Shown piece after piece: positions 42,375 to 53,669 of a stretch of DNA of 64,000 nucleotides. The stretch is from Isoetes taiwanensis (lineage: Eukaryota > Streptophyta > Lycopodiopsida > Isoetales > Isoetaceae), in the NCBI GenBank assembly GCA_021234155.1, contig JAJEKV010000053.1, forward strand, positions 6,106,488 through 6,170,487, in the 5' to 3' direction. The notes under the pieces are model-generated. The model did not search any database, was not told where the DNA came from, and was given only the letters and a program-made list of their open reading frames with translations. Numbering within the stretch: the stretch's first letter is position 1; each line of letters opens with the position of its first letter. Both the position numbers and the translations under genes were made by a program.

Positions 42375-43370
42375 TGGGAAATTATATACTCAGTGTATCC
42401 ATAAATAAAGTTTTATGATTTAGAGATATTTGAAAAAACTTTTGAAGCAAGTACTTGCCATTACAATACCAATGTGTAGCATCAACAATTAAGGGAGTGC
42501 TAACCAGACACACAACTGAACAACCAGAAAGGAGGACATCGGCAAGAAGATCCATTTTGGCAATTATCTAACCAACTGTTCATGTCACTTGGACTATGAA
42601 AGAAATATTAAATCATGTTCTTGGACTGTTCTAGCAGTTTGCTCATGGATATCCATAAAACTGGATGGATCCCAATTGGCCTCCCTAGTAAAACCCAATT
42701 CGAGGTGCAGACTGGCGCTTCAACAGTAGTGATTTAAAAGTCTGAAGCTTGAATTTCGCGGCATTTACCTGGCTGGATCTTTATTCATACGCTCATCTAA
42801 TGTGATAAAACTAGGCCAAATTAGTATCTTGATCGAAGCTTTGTTATGAGGACATCCATGGATGCTAAAAGCAAGGTTTTGTTACAGGGACATCCATGGA
42901 TTTTAGACGAGAAATACAAAATAAAAGATGTATTGAATTTCTAATTTCTTTTATTCTTTCTAAGTCAGGAAGCCAAATTGCAGAGATGTTATCGATCTAA
43001 ATATGGGGCATCTACACCCTCGATTTTAGATGATCCTAACGCTAAATCTTCTTTGTTGTTTTCTGGATTAGTTCTTTACTGTTTTCGAAATCCCAATTCT
43101 AAATCTTCTTTTGTTGCTCGTTTCTTTGTTGTTTTGCTGGGTTAGTATCTTTGGCATGGCAAGAGCCAAAGAAGCTAGATGATGGTTTGTCATAAACATT
43201 TTTTTTGCTGGCAAAACCAGGCCATGGTTTGTCATTTGAAGCTTTTCGACGCTTTTGTTTTTAGTTTGTGGAGGCAATGAATGCAAGTTTTGAGGCAAAA
43301 GAAGATGGCACTTGGATTGTGACCCAAAAAATAGAAATAATGTCGCTACAAACATCATCAACTTCCATTA
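42375..43370. other. No recognised gene
   Basis: A GACATCCATGGAT block is duplicated (42851 and 42890). Otherwise AT-rich spacer. Confidence 0.4.
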
Positions 43371-43371
43371 T

Positions 43372-43407
43372 TCTATTCTATTCTATTCTATTCTATTCTA
43401 TTCTATT
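43372..43407 (+). repeat. (TATTC)7 microsatellite
   Basis: Seven TATTC/ATTCT units. The preceding bases lack the GTGGACGATAAAATC end of LINE A, so I do not call it a LINE tail, though it could be the last trace of one. Confidence 0.85.
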
Positions 43408-44085
43408 ACAACCCTTGTTATTTAAAGTGTTATAGCCTCCAATTTTGCCTACAATAATATCCAGTTTTCTCCTCCAAAACTTTGTAGTTAAAGGATCCAC
43501 AAACCTTCATACAGTATACACACATATAACACACCAAAAATCAAGTATTGGCAATACCATTCTACTGGCAAAAGGCGGTTAACAATCTAGCCCTACTCGC
43601 ATAGATTCCAAGTAGATCCAACAAGTAAGAATATAAATAAATCTAAGACAAGGAACTCTATTGCCAATGGTTCGAATGACAATATAATTTAAAGCGTGGT
43701 TCTATGAGTCAGGACATCAAGGCACAGTTCTACACTTAAAAACTAATAAGGCTTGCTAGGGAGTTGGCTCTATAACTTAAAAATATAAGGCTAGCAAAGG
43801 TATGCAACAGCTTAAAATATCAAAGACTTCTAAAATATGGTTCTAAGGTTTTGATATGTGTTTTTAATCTAGACTTGCAAAGGTATGGGGATATTAAACC
43901 CTAGTACCCACCGAGAAAACAAAAGAACATAAGAAGGTTGGACCAAACAATGGCCAGCTTTTCTCCCTTATTCGACTGGCTCTGACAATCTACCCAAGGC
44001 AGAGTTTTACCACATGGAAAAGTATTTACGTTACCAAAAGCAAACACAATGAAAAAAATGCTCTAATACCCCGAAACATACCCCC
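43408..44085. other. No recognised gene
   Basis: AT-rich spacer with scattered short stems. Confidence 0.35.
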
Positions 44086-44119
44086 CAAAAATGCCTACAA
44101 AATCCCTGTTTTCTGTAGA

Positions 44120-44480
44120 ACAACAGGGTATAAAATGAATTTTCGGAATCGGGATATTTGGCTATAATCCCCTTTTTCCTCATTTGTAAGATAGTAGCAT
44201 GTTACCTTTGGCCATAATCTCCCCTTTTCTCGTTTGTAAAATAATACCCTATTGGATCTGATCATAATCCTCCCTTTCTTCATTTGTAAGATAATACCAT
44301 GTTATATTTGACCATAATTCCCCCTTTCCAAAAGATAATACCTTGTAACTATAATCCCCCCTTTCCAAAATAATACCATGCTACATTTAACTAAAATGCC
44401 CCCTTCTCTCATTTGTATGTTACATTTAGCCATAATCCCCTTTTCCTCATTTAAAAATAATACCCCATAGTGTATGTTTT
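44120..44480. repeat. Tandem repeat, about 55-60-bp unit
   Basis: Five to six units of CCATAATCCCCCTTTTCCTCATTTGTAAGATAATACCATGTTAC type (written in pieces: CCATAATCCCCC, TTTCCTCATTTGTAAG, ATAATACCATGTTAC). Copies differ in C-run length and internal deletions. Confidence 0.75.
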
Positions 44481-44699
44481 GCTGGTGACTATATTTTTCG
44501 GTAACTTTAGTTACCCATATTTTATGGGCCACTCACTCAAATTTTGTATTCAGATTCTAAACTTACATTTCACATCTATATTTACAGTTAAAAGTTATTT
44601 TTCATTGCAAAAGAATGAGTTCCAGTATAGAGGTATTTCATAGCATCACAAATATCAACTACACATGTATTTCCTGAACTTATCTTCAAAGATCACAGT

Positions 44700-45575
44700 T
44701 AACTTCCTAAACTTACTTCAATATTCTATTTGTCTTGTCAACAATAGGAGTTGAGCCAGTAGACAAACTGTTCCCTCTAGTACCTCTCATCCACAACTTC
44801 ATACAACAAGCCAAATACGATAAAGCGCATAAACATGATGACAGATATTTTTTCTTGTGCCATGCATGGCATTGACGTTTCAACAGCAATAGACCATTCT
44901 GATAACCTGTCGCCATATTTGAGCATCCCCAAGCTATAATTTAAAGTCTGGACTTCAAATGTATAAACCCAATAGGGCAACAGGAGATCTGACTAGGTTG
45001 AATAGAGCACCACACTTGCAGCCTCCACAAACAAAGAAAAATTTTCAGAATAGCTTGAATTGCCCGCCGCAAGCTGCATGCCCTGTTTTAAAACCTGTCC
45101 GGACAACCAAATATCATTTGGGTGTCAAATCTTTGCCATAAGACACCCTTGCTTGAGTTATAAACTACCCCCTTGCCCGATTTTGTCAATTCAAGAGCCA
45201 AAATATTTCTTCCGACAAACCATACTATTTTAGAATCTGCAATAATAAGCTGGAGCTGGGATCTGTCATCTGAAATTCTAAGAACAGAGTCAGCATTTCA
45301 ACGGAATGCTTTGCCAGAATTCCAAACATCAATTGCTGTGGAAGAATTAAAGGGAAGAAGGCATAGGATTATGGTGACAGTGGTGGATAGACTCGCACCA
45401 AAAAGGATATGGAGCTTCCTCCTTTTACCGCCCAGCCTACTATCAAAGAAAAAAGCTTTGCTTTTTTCATGCATGGCATAGGAAAAAATCAACCAAAAAC
45501 CCTCACAAGCCTGCAAAGCTTTGTAAAAAAATACAAAAGAAACCTAGTAACACTCATTGAGACTAAGAAAATAAA
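44700..45575. other. No recognised gene
   Basis: Minus 44980-44713 and plus 45173-45481 are open with protein-like composition but without a domain that I know; they may be old exons. Confidence 0.3.
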
Positions 45576-45582
45576 AGACTAA

Positions 45583-45772
45583 GGTCCTTTTCACATGACT
45601 GTCTTATTTTGTCCTTTTTATGAAATATCCAATAAGAGCATGCCACTCAAGCGAAAGAGGGTGAAGTTTCTTTCACATATCAAAAATAAGACATGTCTCA
45701 TTTAGGTTCGGGTAGGTTTGGATAGGTTCGGTAAGGGAAATGGAGTCTTAGGAGACTTCCCCCGCCATAAAA
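45583..45772. mobile_element. MITE fragment (segment A), TAA-flanked at its left end
   Basis: Begins GGTCCTTTTCACATGAC right after TAA (45580-45582). It is the reverse complement of 47541-47752, including the CTCAAGCGAAAGAGGGTGAAG and GGTTTGGATAGGTTCGGTAA blocks. Fits a Tourist-like (PIF/Harbinger) MITE by the 3-bp TAA duplication seen in sister copies. Confidence 0.7.
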
Positions 45773-45783
45773 TAAGGGCCTTT

Positions 45784-47318
45784 GACTCAGCGACGTTGGA
45801 GGCGTGCTGGTATTCTCACAGTGGGTGCTTGGTATGAGGCAAGATACTTGTTGACTTGGGATGCTTTTCAGATTAAGTTTATGCGTTCTCGATGGAAGGA
45901 AGGAAGGAAGAAATTTTTAACGTCCACGGAACCCAATCGGGTTATGGGACCCAATACAAAAGAGAGGGCAAAAGCCCAGACTGAAACTCGGGGACCAAGC
46001 CCCGTGACCAAACCAGAAAGGCCGAAGCCAAAAATCAAACGTGGGGACCAGCCCCAGTACACAGAACACCGGGGACTATACCACGTAACAAATCATAATG
46101 CTGAAATAAAATAACAGAAACGGGCATAAGGCCAAGCAGAGCTCGGTGGCAAACCAACTACACAGACACTGCCCATGGATCAAGTGGCCAGTGATCCCGA
46201 ATGATAGCCTGCCCGCCTCTATACACAGCCCACTTCCGGTGCAGACGAGCCTCGCGGACACGACATAGTTCATCCTTCCGTCGGCAGAGCTGTGCTGGGG
46301 TAACGTCTTCCTGGACGGAGAAGGGGGTCCCTTGCAAGTGATTACCATGGCGGAGGATGTGCAGCCTGGACACGGCATCCCTGAAACTGACCAGTAAATG
46401 ACGGGGGCGGTCAGGCCGTGCTGCTCCAACTCGACGAGCCGAGAGAATGCCATCTGCCTTTACGTGCATCACCTCAGCAAAGAAATGGGTCATAGAGCTC
46501 TGTGGCAAAAGCTGGCTGACGTTCTACCAAACGCGCCTTCACAATCAGTTGATGTTCCTACTTGGAATGGTCTCCAAATTGTTAATGCACAACGTCTTGT
46601 GCATTTGTTATATCAAAAGTTGGTTGATGTTGACATTTTCCCCCCCGGGTTGGTTGGCAGCATTCCTCCTCCTCAGTGGAAGCGTATGTGGTCCTGGATC
46701 TGGAATAAATTGCTGCATCCCAAAGTTTCTACCTTATGGTGGCAACTCCTTCACAGATGTCTGCGGGTTAATGTGCTGGTACATAAGTTTTATCCCCGCA
46801 TTTCAGAACTCTGCCCACTGTGTAAGCGGCAAGTTGAGAGTATCGTGCACTGCTTCTTTCTATGTGACCAAGTTCAGCCACTTTGGTCATGGTTACTATC
46901 TCTCTTCCATGTGGTCTTGACTAGCCAGTAGGTGCTTCTCACCATTTATCCTTGCACTTGGAACAGCTTGCAGCAACAGGCTTTCCACTTAGCTTCAGGC
47001 TGGTTGTTGTGGTCTATTTGGAAAAGAAGGCGAATGTGTATCTTCAAAGGCTTATCAATTAGTTCGACCAACTTCTTCACGAGGCGCAAGACAGATTGGT
47101 GAAGGCATACCTATGTTCTCAGCTTGCTCTTGAGAAAAAACGTCTGATTTTTGAGGAATATTTGGGTATCTTGTCTTATGCATAGACAGGCGGCTGCACT
47201 CAGTGGGTTATCTTTGTCTGCTGAGATTTTATTCCTGTCTCTGCATCTATATGTGTACTTCTTCTGGAATATTGAATAAGAGTTTGTCGTCCTTCAAAAA
47301 AAAAAAAAAAAAAAAAAA
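45784..47318 (+). mobile_element. 5'-truncated LINE ending in poly-A, itself interrupted
   Basis: Ends in A23 (47296-47318). AAGGGCCTTT flanks it on both sides. The coding part is the zf-RVT region at about 46550-46930 (PQWKRMWSWIWNKLLHPKVSTLWWQLLH, then CPLCKRQVESIVHCFFLC, a complete CX2C..HX4C site), followed by a few hundred bp of 3' region. Its left part (45784-45892) is separated by a second LINE fragment on the minus strand. Confidence 0.75.
45893..46508 (-). mobile_element. ORF1-only LINE derivative, minus strand, with (TTCC)n tail
   Basis: Read on minus: an L1 ORF1p-like C-terminal domain (DRPRHLLVSFRDAVSRLHILRH ... GTPFSVQEDVTPAQLCRRKDELCRVRE, stop at 46158) and then, about 240 bp later, a terminus GGGTTCCGTGGACGTTAAAAA followed by TTCC repeats (plus 45893-45913 GGAA). 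The terminus matches that of LINE A (CCGTGGACGATAAAATC). No endonuclease or RT lies between ORF1 and the 3' end, so this is a non-autonomous, ORF1-only copy by internal deletion or by design. Confidence 0.65.
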
Positions 47319-47984
47319 GGGCCTTTTTCACCCGATGTCTTTAATTATGGCTGTCCCATTTCATATAAGACATTATTTGTGACTCCAAAGCAAAAAATAC
47401 GACACACATATATAAGTAGCTTTCACACTAGAGTGTCTTATTTGTATAAGATACAAATAAGACACTAACAAAAACTAGTGTAGAAACCATCACAAAATAA
47501 GACCACCTATTATTTTGAATATGATTGATCAATAAGTGGTGTCCTATTTTATGGCAAGGGAAGTCTCCCGGTATAAAATAAGACTCCATTTCTTTTACCG
47601 AACCTATCCAAACCTACATGAACATAAATGAGATGTGTCTTATTTTTTATAGTGTGAAAACAACTTCACCCTCTTTCGCTTAAGTGGCATACTCCTATTG
47701 GATACTTCTAAAAATTAGACAAAATAAAACAGTCGAGTGAAGAGTGCCTAATAAGACACCACTTATTGACCAATCATATTCAAAATAGTAGGTGGTCTTA
47801 TTTTGTGATGGTTTTCACACTAGTGCTCGTTAGTATCTTATTTGTATAAGACTACAAATAAGACACTGTAGCGTGAAAACAACTATATATCTGTGTCTTA
47901 TTTTTTGCTTTGGAGTCACAAATGATGTCTTATATGAAATGCGATAGCCATATTTTAAGACATCGTGTAAAAAGGCCCTAAGGC

Positions 47985-49110
47985 AGACTCTTGGCGAAAA
48001 AAAAAAGGGCACAAGATGTTGGAATCATGGAGCATAGGTTGGTGGAGCAGTTGGCCAAGCCTAAGTAAAATCGAATCCAAGCTTTGAGTTGCAGATCTGA
48101 CTCCACAAGCACAATGGCAGCACCTGAAACAACTTTGCAAATAGAAATGCAAAACCAACCAAGGCTAGGGTAAAAACATTCTGACAACAATAAATTGCCA
48201 AAAGGAGCAAACAGAGCTTGGCGCAGGCATAGCCCCAGGGGATTCAGTATTGTTTGCAGTATGGGACATGCGCATGCAATAAAGGGGTTTTTTTTACCAT
48301 TTTGTATTTGTATACTTGCCATTAGGGAATTTTTCACCATTACATGGGGCAAAATATATACTTTAGGAGTTAAATTAGCTTTCAAAGGTAGTATACTAGG
48401 GATGTTTTTGGCCACCCTATGAACCCAGATATCCATACCCCCTTATTACTAAGTGCATCCCCCAGGGACATAGCAAGCGGAAGAAGAAGAATAAACAAGA
48501 CAACGAACAAAAATACATAGATCAAGCTAGGAAAAAATCAACCCTAAACCTTCAAAAGATTGTAGAACGTTAAAAGCAAGCAAAAAAAACCAAAAAATCA
48601 CGAAAAAAAACAAAGCGAAAAGGAGATTTACCTTCCGAGAGCAAGAAATTGATAAAAACATTCCAAATCTTGAAATCTATAAGTAAAACGTCAAAAGAAC
48701 AGCAAAGATTTGAGAAAAAATGTCAACGCCATCGAGATTTACCCAAGCGCTAAAGAAAAACACGCTACTTCAGGCGGTCGGCCGCTGTCGCCGAAGAGAG
48801 AGAAAAAAAATGGAAAACATAAAGAGAAAAGGGTCTTCATCCAGTTGGTTGCCACGCGGAGGCAGAATTGGCTTGAAAATACAAACTGGCTTGAAATATA
48901 TACAACCATAAAATTATTTTAATTGAAAATACCCTTTTATTGGAAACTACTTTTTGTTTGAAATTTATTGTAATAGGCCCCCTTTGTTTTTAGCACACCA
49001 GCCCAACCAAGCCTACAACCTTTCTTGCAATTCTAGGCTGTCCACATGCCACATCACCAAAAATAGATGTGTCATTATTGTGCACCATTAGATCATTGGT
49101 TTTTGCATAT
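47985..49110. other. No recognised gene
   Basis: The minus strand is open at 48436-47978, but the sequence shows no family resemblance. From 48440 to 48700 the plus strand is very A-rich. Confidence 0.35.
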
Positions 49111-49173
49111 CGGTCCAGGAAATTAGAAAATTGGTCAAACATAGTTACGGAGATTGAAAGTGTTACGAAATAA

Positions 49174-49591
49174 GGCCCTTTTTCCACGGTAGTCTTATCT
49201 CTAAACGTCACAATCTTATCCAATGATGTTTGGCCACCTATTGTCTTAAAACTAAATCAGTTTTCCACTATAAAAATAAGACATGTCTTATTTAGGTTCG
49301 GAATAGGTTTGGATACCAAATGGAGTCTTATTTTATTCTAGGGGATTTCCCCTGCTATAAAATAAGACACCTAGTCTTATTTGAATATATTGAATATATA
49401 ACTAAAAATCAGATGTGTCTTATTTTTTCATGTTTTTCCACTAGTATTTTAGTGGTGTCATATTTTATGACTACCATGCAGTGGAAAAGAAAGTTTAAAC
49501 CCGTGTGTCTCATTTTTAGCCCTGGAATCACAAATGGTCTCGTATATTGTATGTGACAGCCATATTTTGCGACTAGTGTGGCAAAAGGTCC
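49174..49591. mobile_element. Tourist-like MITE, 418 bp, TAA target duplication
   Basis: GGCCCTTTTTCCAC.. at the left and ..GGCAAAAGGTCC at the right form imperfect terminal inverted repeats, flanked by TAA (49171-49173 and 49592-49594). The duplicated copy at 51036 has the empty site (CGAAATAACTTCTCC). Related to the MITEs at 45583-47978 (shared CTTATTTAGGTTCGG, GGAGTCTTATTTTA and GATGTGTCTTATTTTTT blocks). Confidence 0.9.
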
Positions 49592-49895
49592 TAACTTCTC
49601 CTTTGGTTGAGCCTGTGATATTGCTTTTATTCTTTTGTGCGCTCCAAAAAGAAGCCACACAGATTGATCCATTCTGGTAAAAGCCTTCCTTTTCTGCTTG
49701 ATTTCATTTCTCTTCTTTTTCATTTTGCATGTTATCGGAAGTACAAACCTGTATATTTCGAGATCAATTGAGTCGGACCTGAAGACCCCTGGTGCTGAAG
49801 TGAATCTGACAAAAACTGAGGTAAATATACGAAGTAGCTTGCATAAGTCTTGCTCTCTTTTGCACGCATAGAGCAGCCAGATTCTATTATATTCA

Positions 49896-50030
49896 AGCTG
49901 TGGACGAGCCTATTTCCTCAGAAACCATTATTTTTTTGGCATCAACGTGGAAATTCGAAGATGGGCAATCGATTTGCCTGCGAAATCATGCTATCATGAA
50001 GCTTACACATCCAAACCTAATTCATATGTA
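49896..50030 (+). pseudogene. Unrecognised exon-like segment, copy 1
   Basis: Between an AG acceptor (ATTATATTCAAG) and a GTACGT donor, open for 45 codons: AVDEPISSETIIFLASTWKFEDG... . The twin at 51328-51462 differs at few positions, and these leave the reading frame open, hinting at past coding function. Family unknown. Confidence 0.35.
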
Positions 50031-50981
50031 CGTATTGTTTAGCTTTCTTGGTTTATGTTTTCCTTTATCAGAGACATTTTTCTTGCTTTAAATTTCATGA
50101 GAGAAGCATTTGGTTTTAGAGATTTGTAAGAATTATTTACTGCTACTCATAAGAACAACTTGCAAGCTTCTGGGAAGTTATAATGGCTCTAATTTTTCTC
50201 AAGATGGCAGATCTGCACAGACTCTGTTATGCTACTTCAAGCTCTCATTAAGCTATTATATGAGATTTTTGGAACTCCTATTGATGTGCATGCATTTGAT
50301 TGTGAAGCCAGGAAAGTTTTCAAGAGCTACAGTTATAGTAAGCTTTTGAATTGTGAGATTGCAAATTTTCTATGGTGATTACAATTGATGTATCTGATTG
50401 TAATTGTAATATGCTCGGGTTCATTGCATTGAGAATTGTAATGCTCTTTCTTCCCTCAAAGCACTTAATATTTTTTTATTTATTTTTCTTGCCATTTGAA
50501 TTTGTTTCACATACTCTATGGCATTTCTAGAAGGCGTCTGCCTTGTAAGGTTAGTCTTTTTGTGACTCTAGCCATATCTCATCAAACATGAAATCTATTT
50601 TGTTAATGGGTCTGGAAAGCTAGTGTGAGATCTGCGTGTCTTTTCCCCCTGCATTTCTTCTTCTCCCTATAGTTGTGAACGATATTTCATGATTTCTTGG
50701 TGATTCAGAAAGAGGCTTGCATTTTAAGCCACAAAAAAAGAAAGGTCGTTTCAGCTTATTCTATAAGTTGCAAAACGACTTTGGATGGACCTTCTTGCAT
50801 TAGCGCAGGCATTGGAGAACACCATTTTTCTATTGTTAAGTGAGAATTAGGGAGCACGTGACAGTCAAAATAATTTATTATTTTTGCAAACACAGTTGAA
50901 TAAGGTCCGGGAATTATTCAAGCCTTTATTTACTCCTTCTTTCATTGATGGTAATTTTATTGTTCACATGCAGAGGCATCG

Positions 50982-52269
50982 AGGAAATTAGAAAATTGGT
51001 CAAAAATAGTTACGGAAATTGAAAGTGTTACGAAATAACTTCTCCTTTGGTTGAGCCTATGCTATTGCTTTTATTCTTTTGTAGAAGCCACACAGATTGA
51101 TCCATTCTGGTAAAAGCCTCCCTTTTCCACTTGATTTCATTTCTCTTCTTTTTCATTGCATGTTATCGGAAGTACAGACCTGTATATTTCGAGATCAACT
51201 GAGCCGGACTTGAAGGCCCCCGGTGTTGAATTGGAATCTGACAAAAACTGAGGTAAACATATGAAGTAGCTTGCATAAGTCTTGCTCTCTTTTACGCGCA
51301 TAGAGAAGCCTGATTCTATTATATTCAAGTTGTGGACGAGCCTATTTCCTCAGAAACCCTTATTTTTTTGGCATCAACGTGGAAATTCGAAGATGGGCAA
51401 TCGATTTGCCTGCGAAATCATGTTGTCATGAAGCCTACACATCCAAACCTAATTCATATGTACGTATTGTTTAGCTTTCTTGGTTTATATTTTCCTTTAT
51501 CAGAGATATTTTTCTTGCTCTAAATTTCATGACAGAAGCATTTGGTTTTGGAGATTTGTAAGAATTATTTACTGCTACTCCTAAGAACAACTTGCAAGCT
51601 TCTGGGAAGTCATAGTGGCTCTAATTTTTCTCAAGATGGCAGATCTGCACAGGCTCTGTTATGCTACTTCAAGCTCTCATTAAGCTATTATATGAGATTT
51701 TTGGAACTCCTATTGATATGCATGCATTTGATTGTGAAGCCAGGAAACTTTGCAAGAGCTACAGTTATAGTAAGCTTTTGAATTGTGAGATTGCAAATTG
51801 CGGTGATTACAATTGATTTATCTGATTGTAATTGTAATATGCTTGGGTTCTTGCATTGAGAATTGTAATGCTTCTTCCCTCAACGCACCTAATGTTTTTT
51901 TATTTATTTTTCTTGCATTTATAGAAGGCATCTGCCTTGTAAGGTTAGTCTTTTTGTGACTCTAGCCATATCTCATCAAACATGGGATCTATTTTGTTAA
52001 TGGGTCTGAAAAGCTAGTGTGAGATCTGCGTGCCTTTTCCCCCTGCATTTCTTCTTCTCCCTATAGTTGTGAACGATATTTCATGATTTCTTGGTGATTC
52101 AGAAAGAAGCTTGCATTTTAAGCCACAATAAAGGAAAGGTTGTTTCAGCTTATTCTATAAGTTGCAAAAAACGACTTTGGATGGACCTTCTTGCATTAGA
52201 CCAGGCATTGGAGAACACCATTTTTCAAAATAATTTATTATTTTTGCAAACACATTTGAATAAGGTCCG
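50982..52269 (+). repeat. Tandem segmental duplication, copy 2 (MITE empty site)
   Basis: Same content as copy 1 without the MITE. It ends with an exon-like piece at about 52108-52280 (EACILSHNKGKVVSAYSISCKKRLWMDLLALDQALENTIF) that is frameshifted in copy 1 at the equivalent place (50717-50830). Family not recognised. Confidence 0.85.
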
Positions 52270-52379
52270 ACAATAAAAATGTGCTCTTTTGATACTTCAA
52301 TAATGTATTTATAACTCATCCAAGTTTGCCATAATTCTATTCTCTTTAACATTAATTTCTAACCAAATGAAAACGTCCC

Positions 52380-53330
52380 ACTTATCATGGGCCAAGTTTG
52401 CATCACATAGGTCAAGTGCAAAGCTCCACCGTTCCCATGAGCACCTTACTTTGCCCGATTCAGATTTAGGGCTTCAGTCCCAAGTATTCTCCAAGCAATT
52501 CTGAGCCCCAGGTTTTTTATGTTGGTATGGTTTTTTCAGGTCTGCAATTTCATGGGAAACCACCCTAAGAATTATGGAACTTAGAAAATACATCTCTCCT
52601 AAATCTCAAGTCTTGATGTAAAACGTGATCTTTGCATTACTTTGGTTTCAATGTCCAAGTAGACATGGATATGGATTTTATATTTTTAATATGAAATGAA
52701 CATGGCCAAATGACATTGATATGGGTTTTTGTCAAGTCGCCTCCACGTGAAAACCTTCCAAAAGAAGCCAACAAAAAAAAAACCTTCAAACAAAACTGTG
52801 GAAAAACCAAACCCCAATTTCTGACGTCAGCAACTATGATTTTTGCATACTTGCATGTGCCAAAACCATAAAGAATCATATGTAACACCTCTTCCTTCAA
52901 TTGTAGAAGATAATGGCAAATAGGCTCAACTTAGCCAAATCATAGGCCAAGTTTGCATCATGAACAAAAACACCACTATGAAGTTCCAACATACAAAAAC
53001 GTCATCAAACATACACCTTACAAATACGTTGTCAAACATACATCTGAACAATTGGGCAATCTTAGACATTCAACATCTTTGCATGCCATTGATCTTATCT
53101 CAAACAACAAGATATTCATTGACTAAGAAATACGGAACTTGGAAAATACATCTCTCCTCATCCCAAATCTTGATATTGTAACATGATCTTTCACATCACT
53201 TTAGTTTGAATGTCTCTTTGCATTAATTTAGTTTGAATGTCCAAGTGGTCATGGATATGGATTATATGCGTTTAATACGAACTGAACATGGCCAAATGAC
53301 ATTGATATGGATTTTGGTCTCTTGAAGCAA
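52380..53330. repeat. Imperfect direct duplication downstream of the lectin gene
   Basis: The block 52380-52740 (GGCCAAGTTTGCATCA..GAAAATACATCTCTCCT..TGAACATGGCCAAATGACATTGATATGG) is repeated at 52935-53325 with diverged middle. No coding sequence. Confidence 0.75.
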
Positions 53331-53669
53331 TATACACCCTCAAATAAACTCCCATCATAATGAATCCTAGGCAAAGGCACTGACCTCATGAGCTATTTTG
53401 CCTAGAATATTGTAGTGGTAAAATGACATGAGCAAGCCATGTTTGCATTTGGAAAGCAATTGGAAACTTCTATTTATAATGGAGTTTGCAAATAGGACTG
53501 GGATGTATAAATCTTAAAAAATCATTGAAAAACAATTGTTTGTTGTACAAAAACTTGATAATTGAGATACCTTTGACAGGCAAAAAAGGAGGGACAAAAA
53601 AAGGGCTTCCAACTAAGAGTTGGGATGCCAAATAATTTGCTGGTTCTGCAAGCCCAAGGACTATCTAGG

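Larger units (their letters stand above)
45773..47981. mobile_element. MITE (segments B-A'-B') interrupted by a LINE
   Basis: Starts GGGCC at 45776 after TAA (45773-45775) and ends GGCCC at 47978 before TAA (47979-47981). The terminal 230-bp arms B (47319-47540) and B' (47753-47978) are reverse complements (for example CATTTCATATAAGACAT against ATGTCTTATATGAAATG). Between them lies A', the inverse of segment A. A LINE fragment (45784-47318) sits 8 bp inside the left end, duplicating AAGGGCCTTT. Confidence 0.75.
49117..50910 (+). repeat. Tandem segmental duplication, copy 1 (with MITE)
   Basis: From AGGAAATTAGAAAATTGG to TGAATAAGGTCCG. Same order as copy 2 (50982-52269) with about 93-95 percent similarity by eye, plus a MITE at 49174-49591. 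Copies are separated by only 71 bp. Exon-like pieces are conserved: an acceptor ATTCAAG at about 49895 followed by VDEPISSETIIFLASTWKFEDGQSICLRNHAIMK and a GTACGT donor at about 50027; and a piece with TTCKLLGSYNGSNFSQDGRSAQ. I do not recognise the protein. Confidence 0.85.

Noticed and set aside
43372-43407. (TATTC)7 as the tail of a third LINE A copy
   Set aside because: The conserved GTGGACGATAAAATC terminus and hairpin are absent upstream.
47978-48436. 152-codon minus-strand frame as a membrane protein gene
   Set aside because: No recognisable family, no start context and located in MITE/AT-rich DNA; unsupported.
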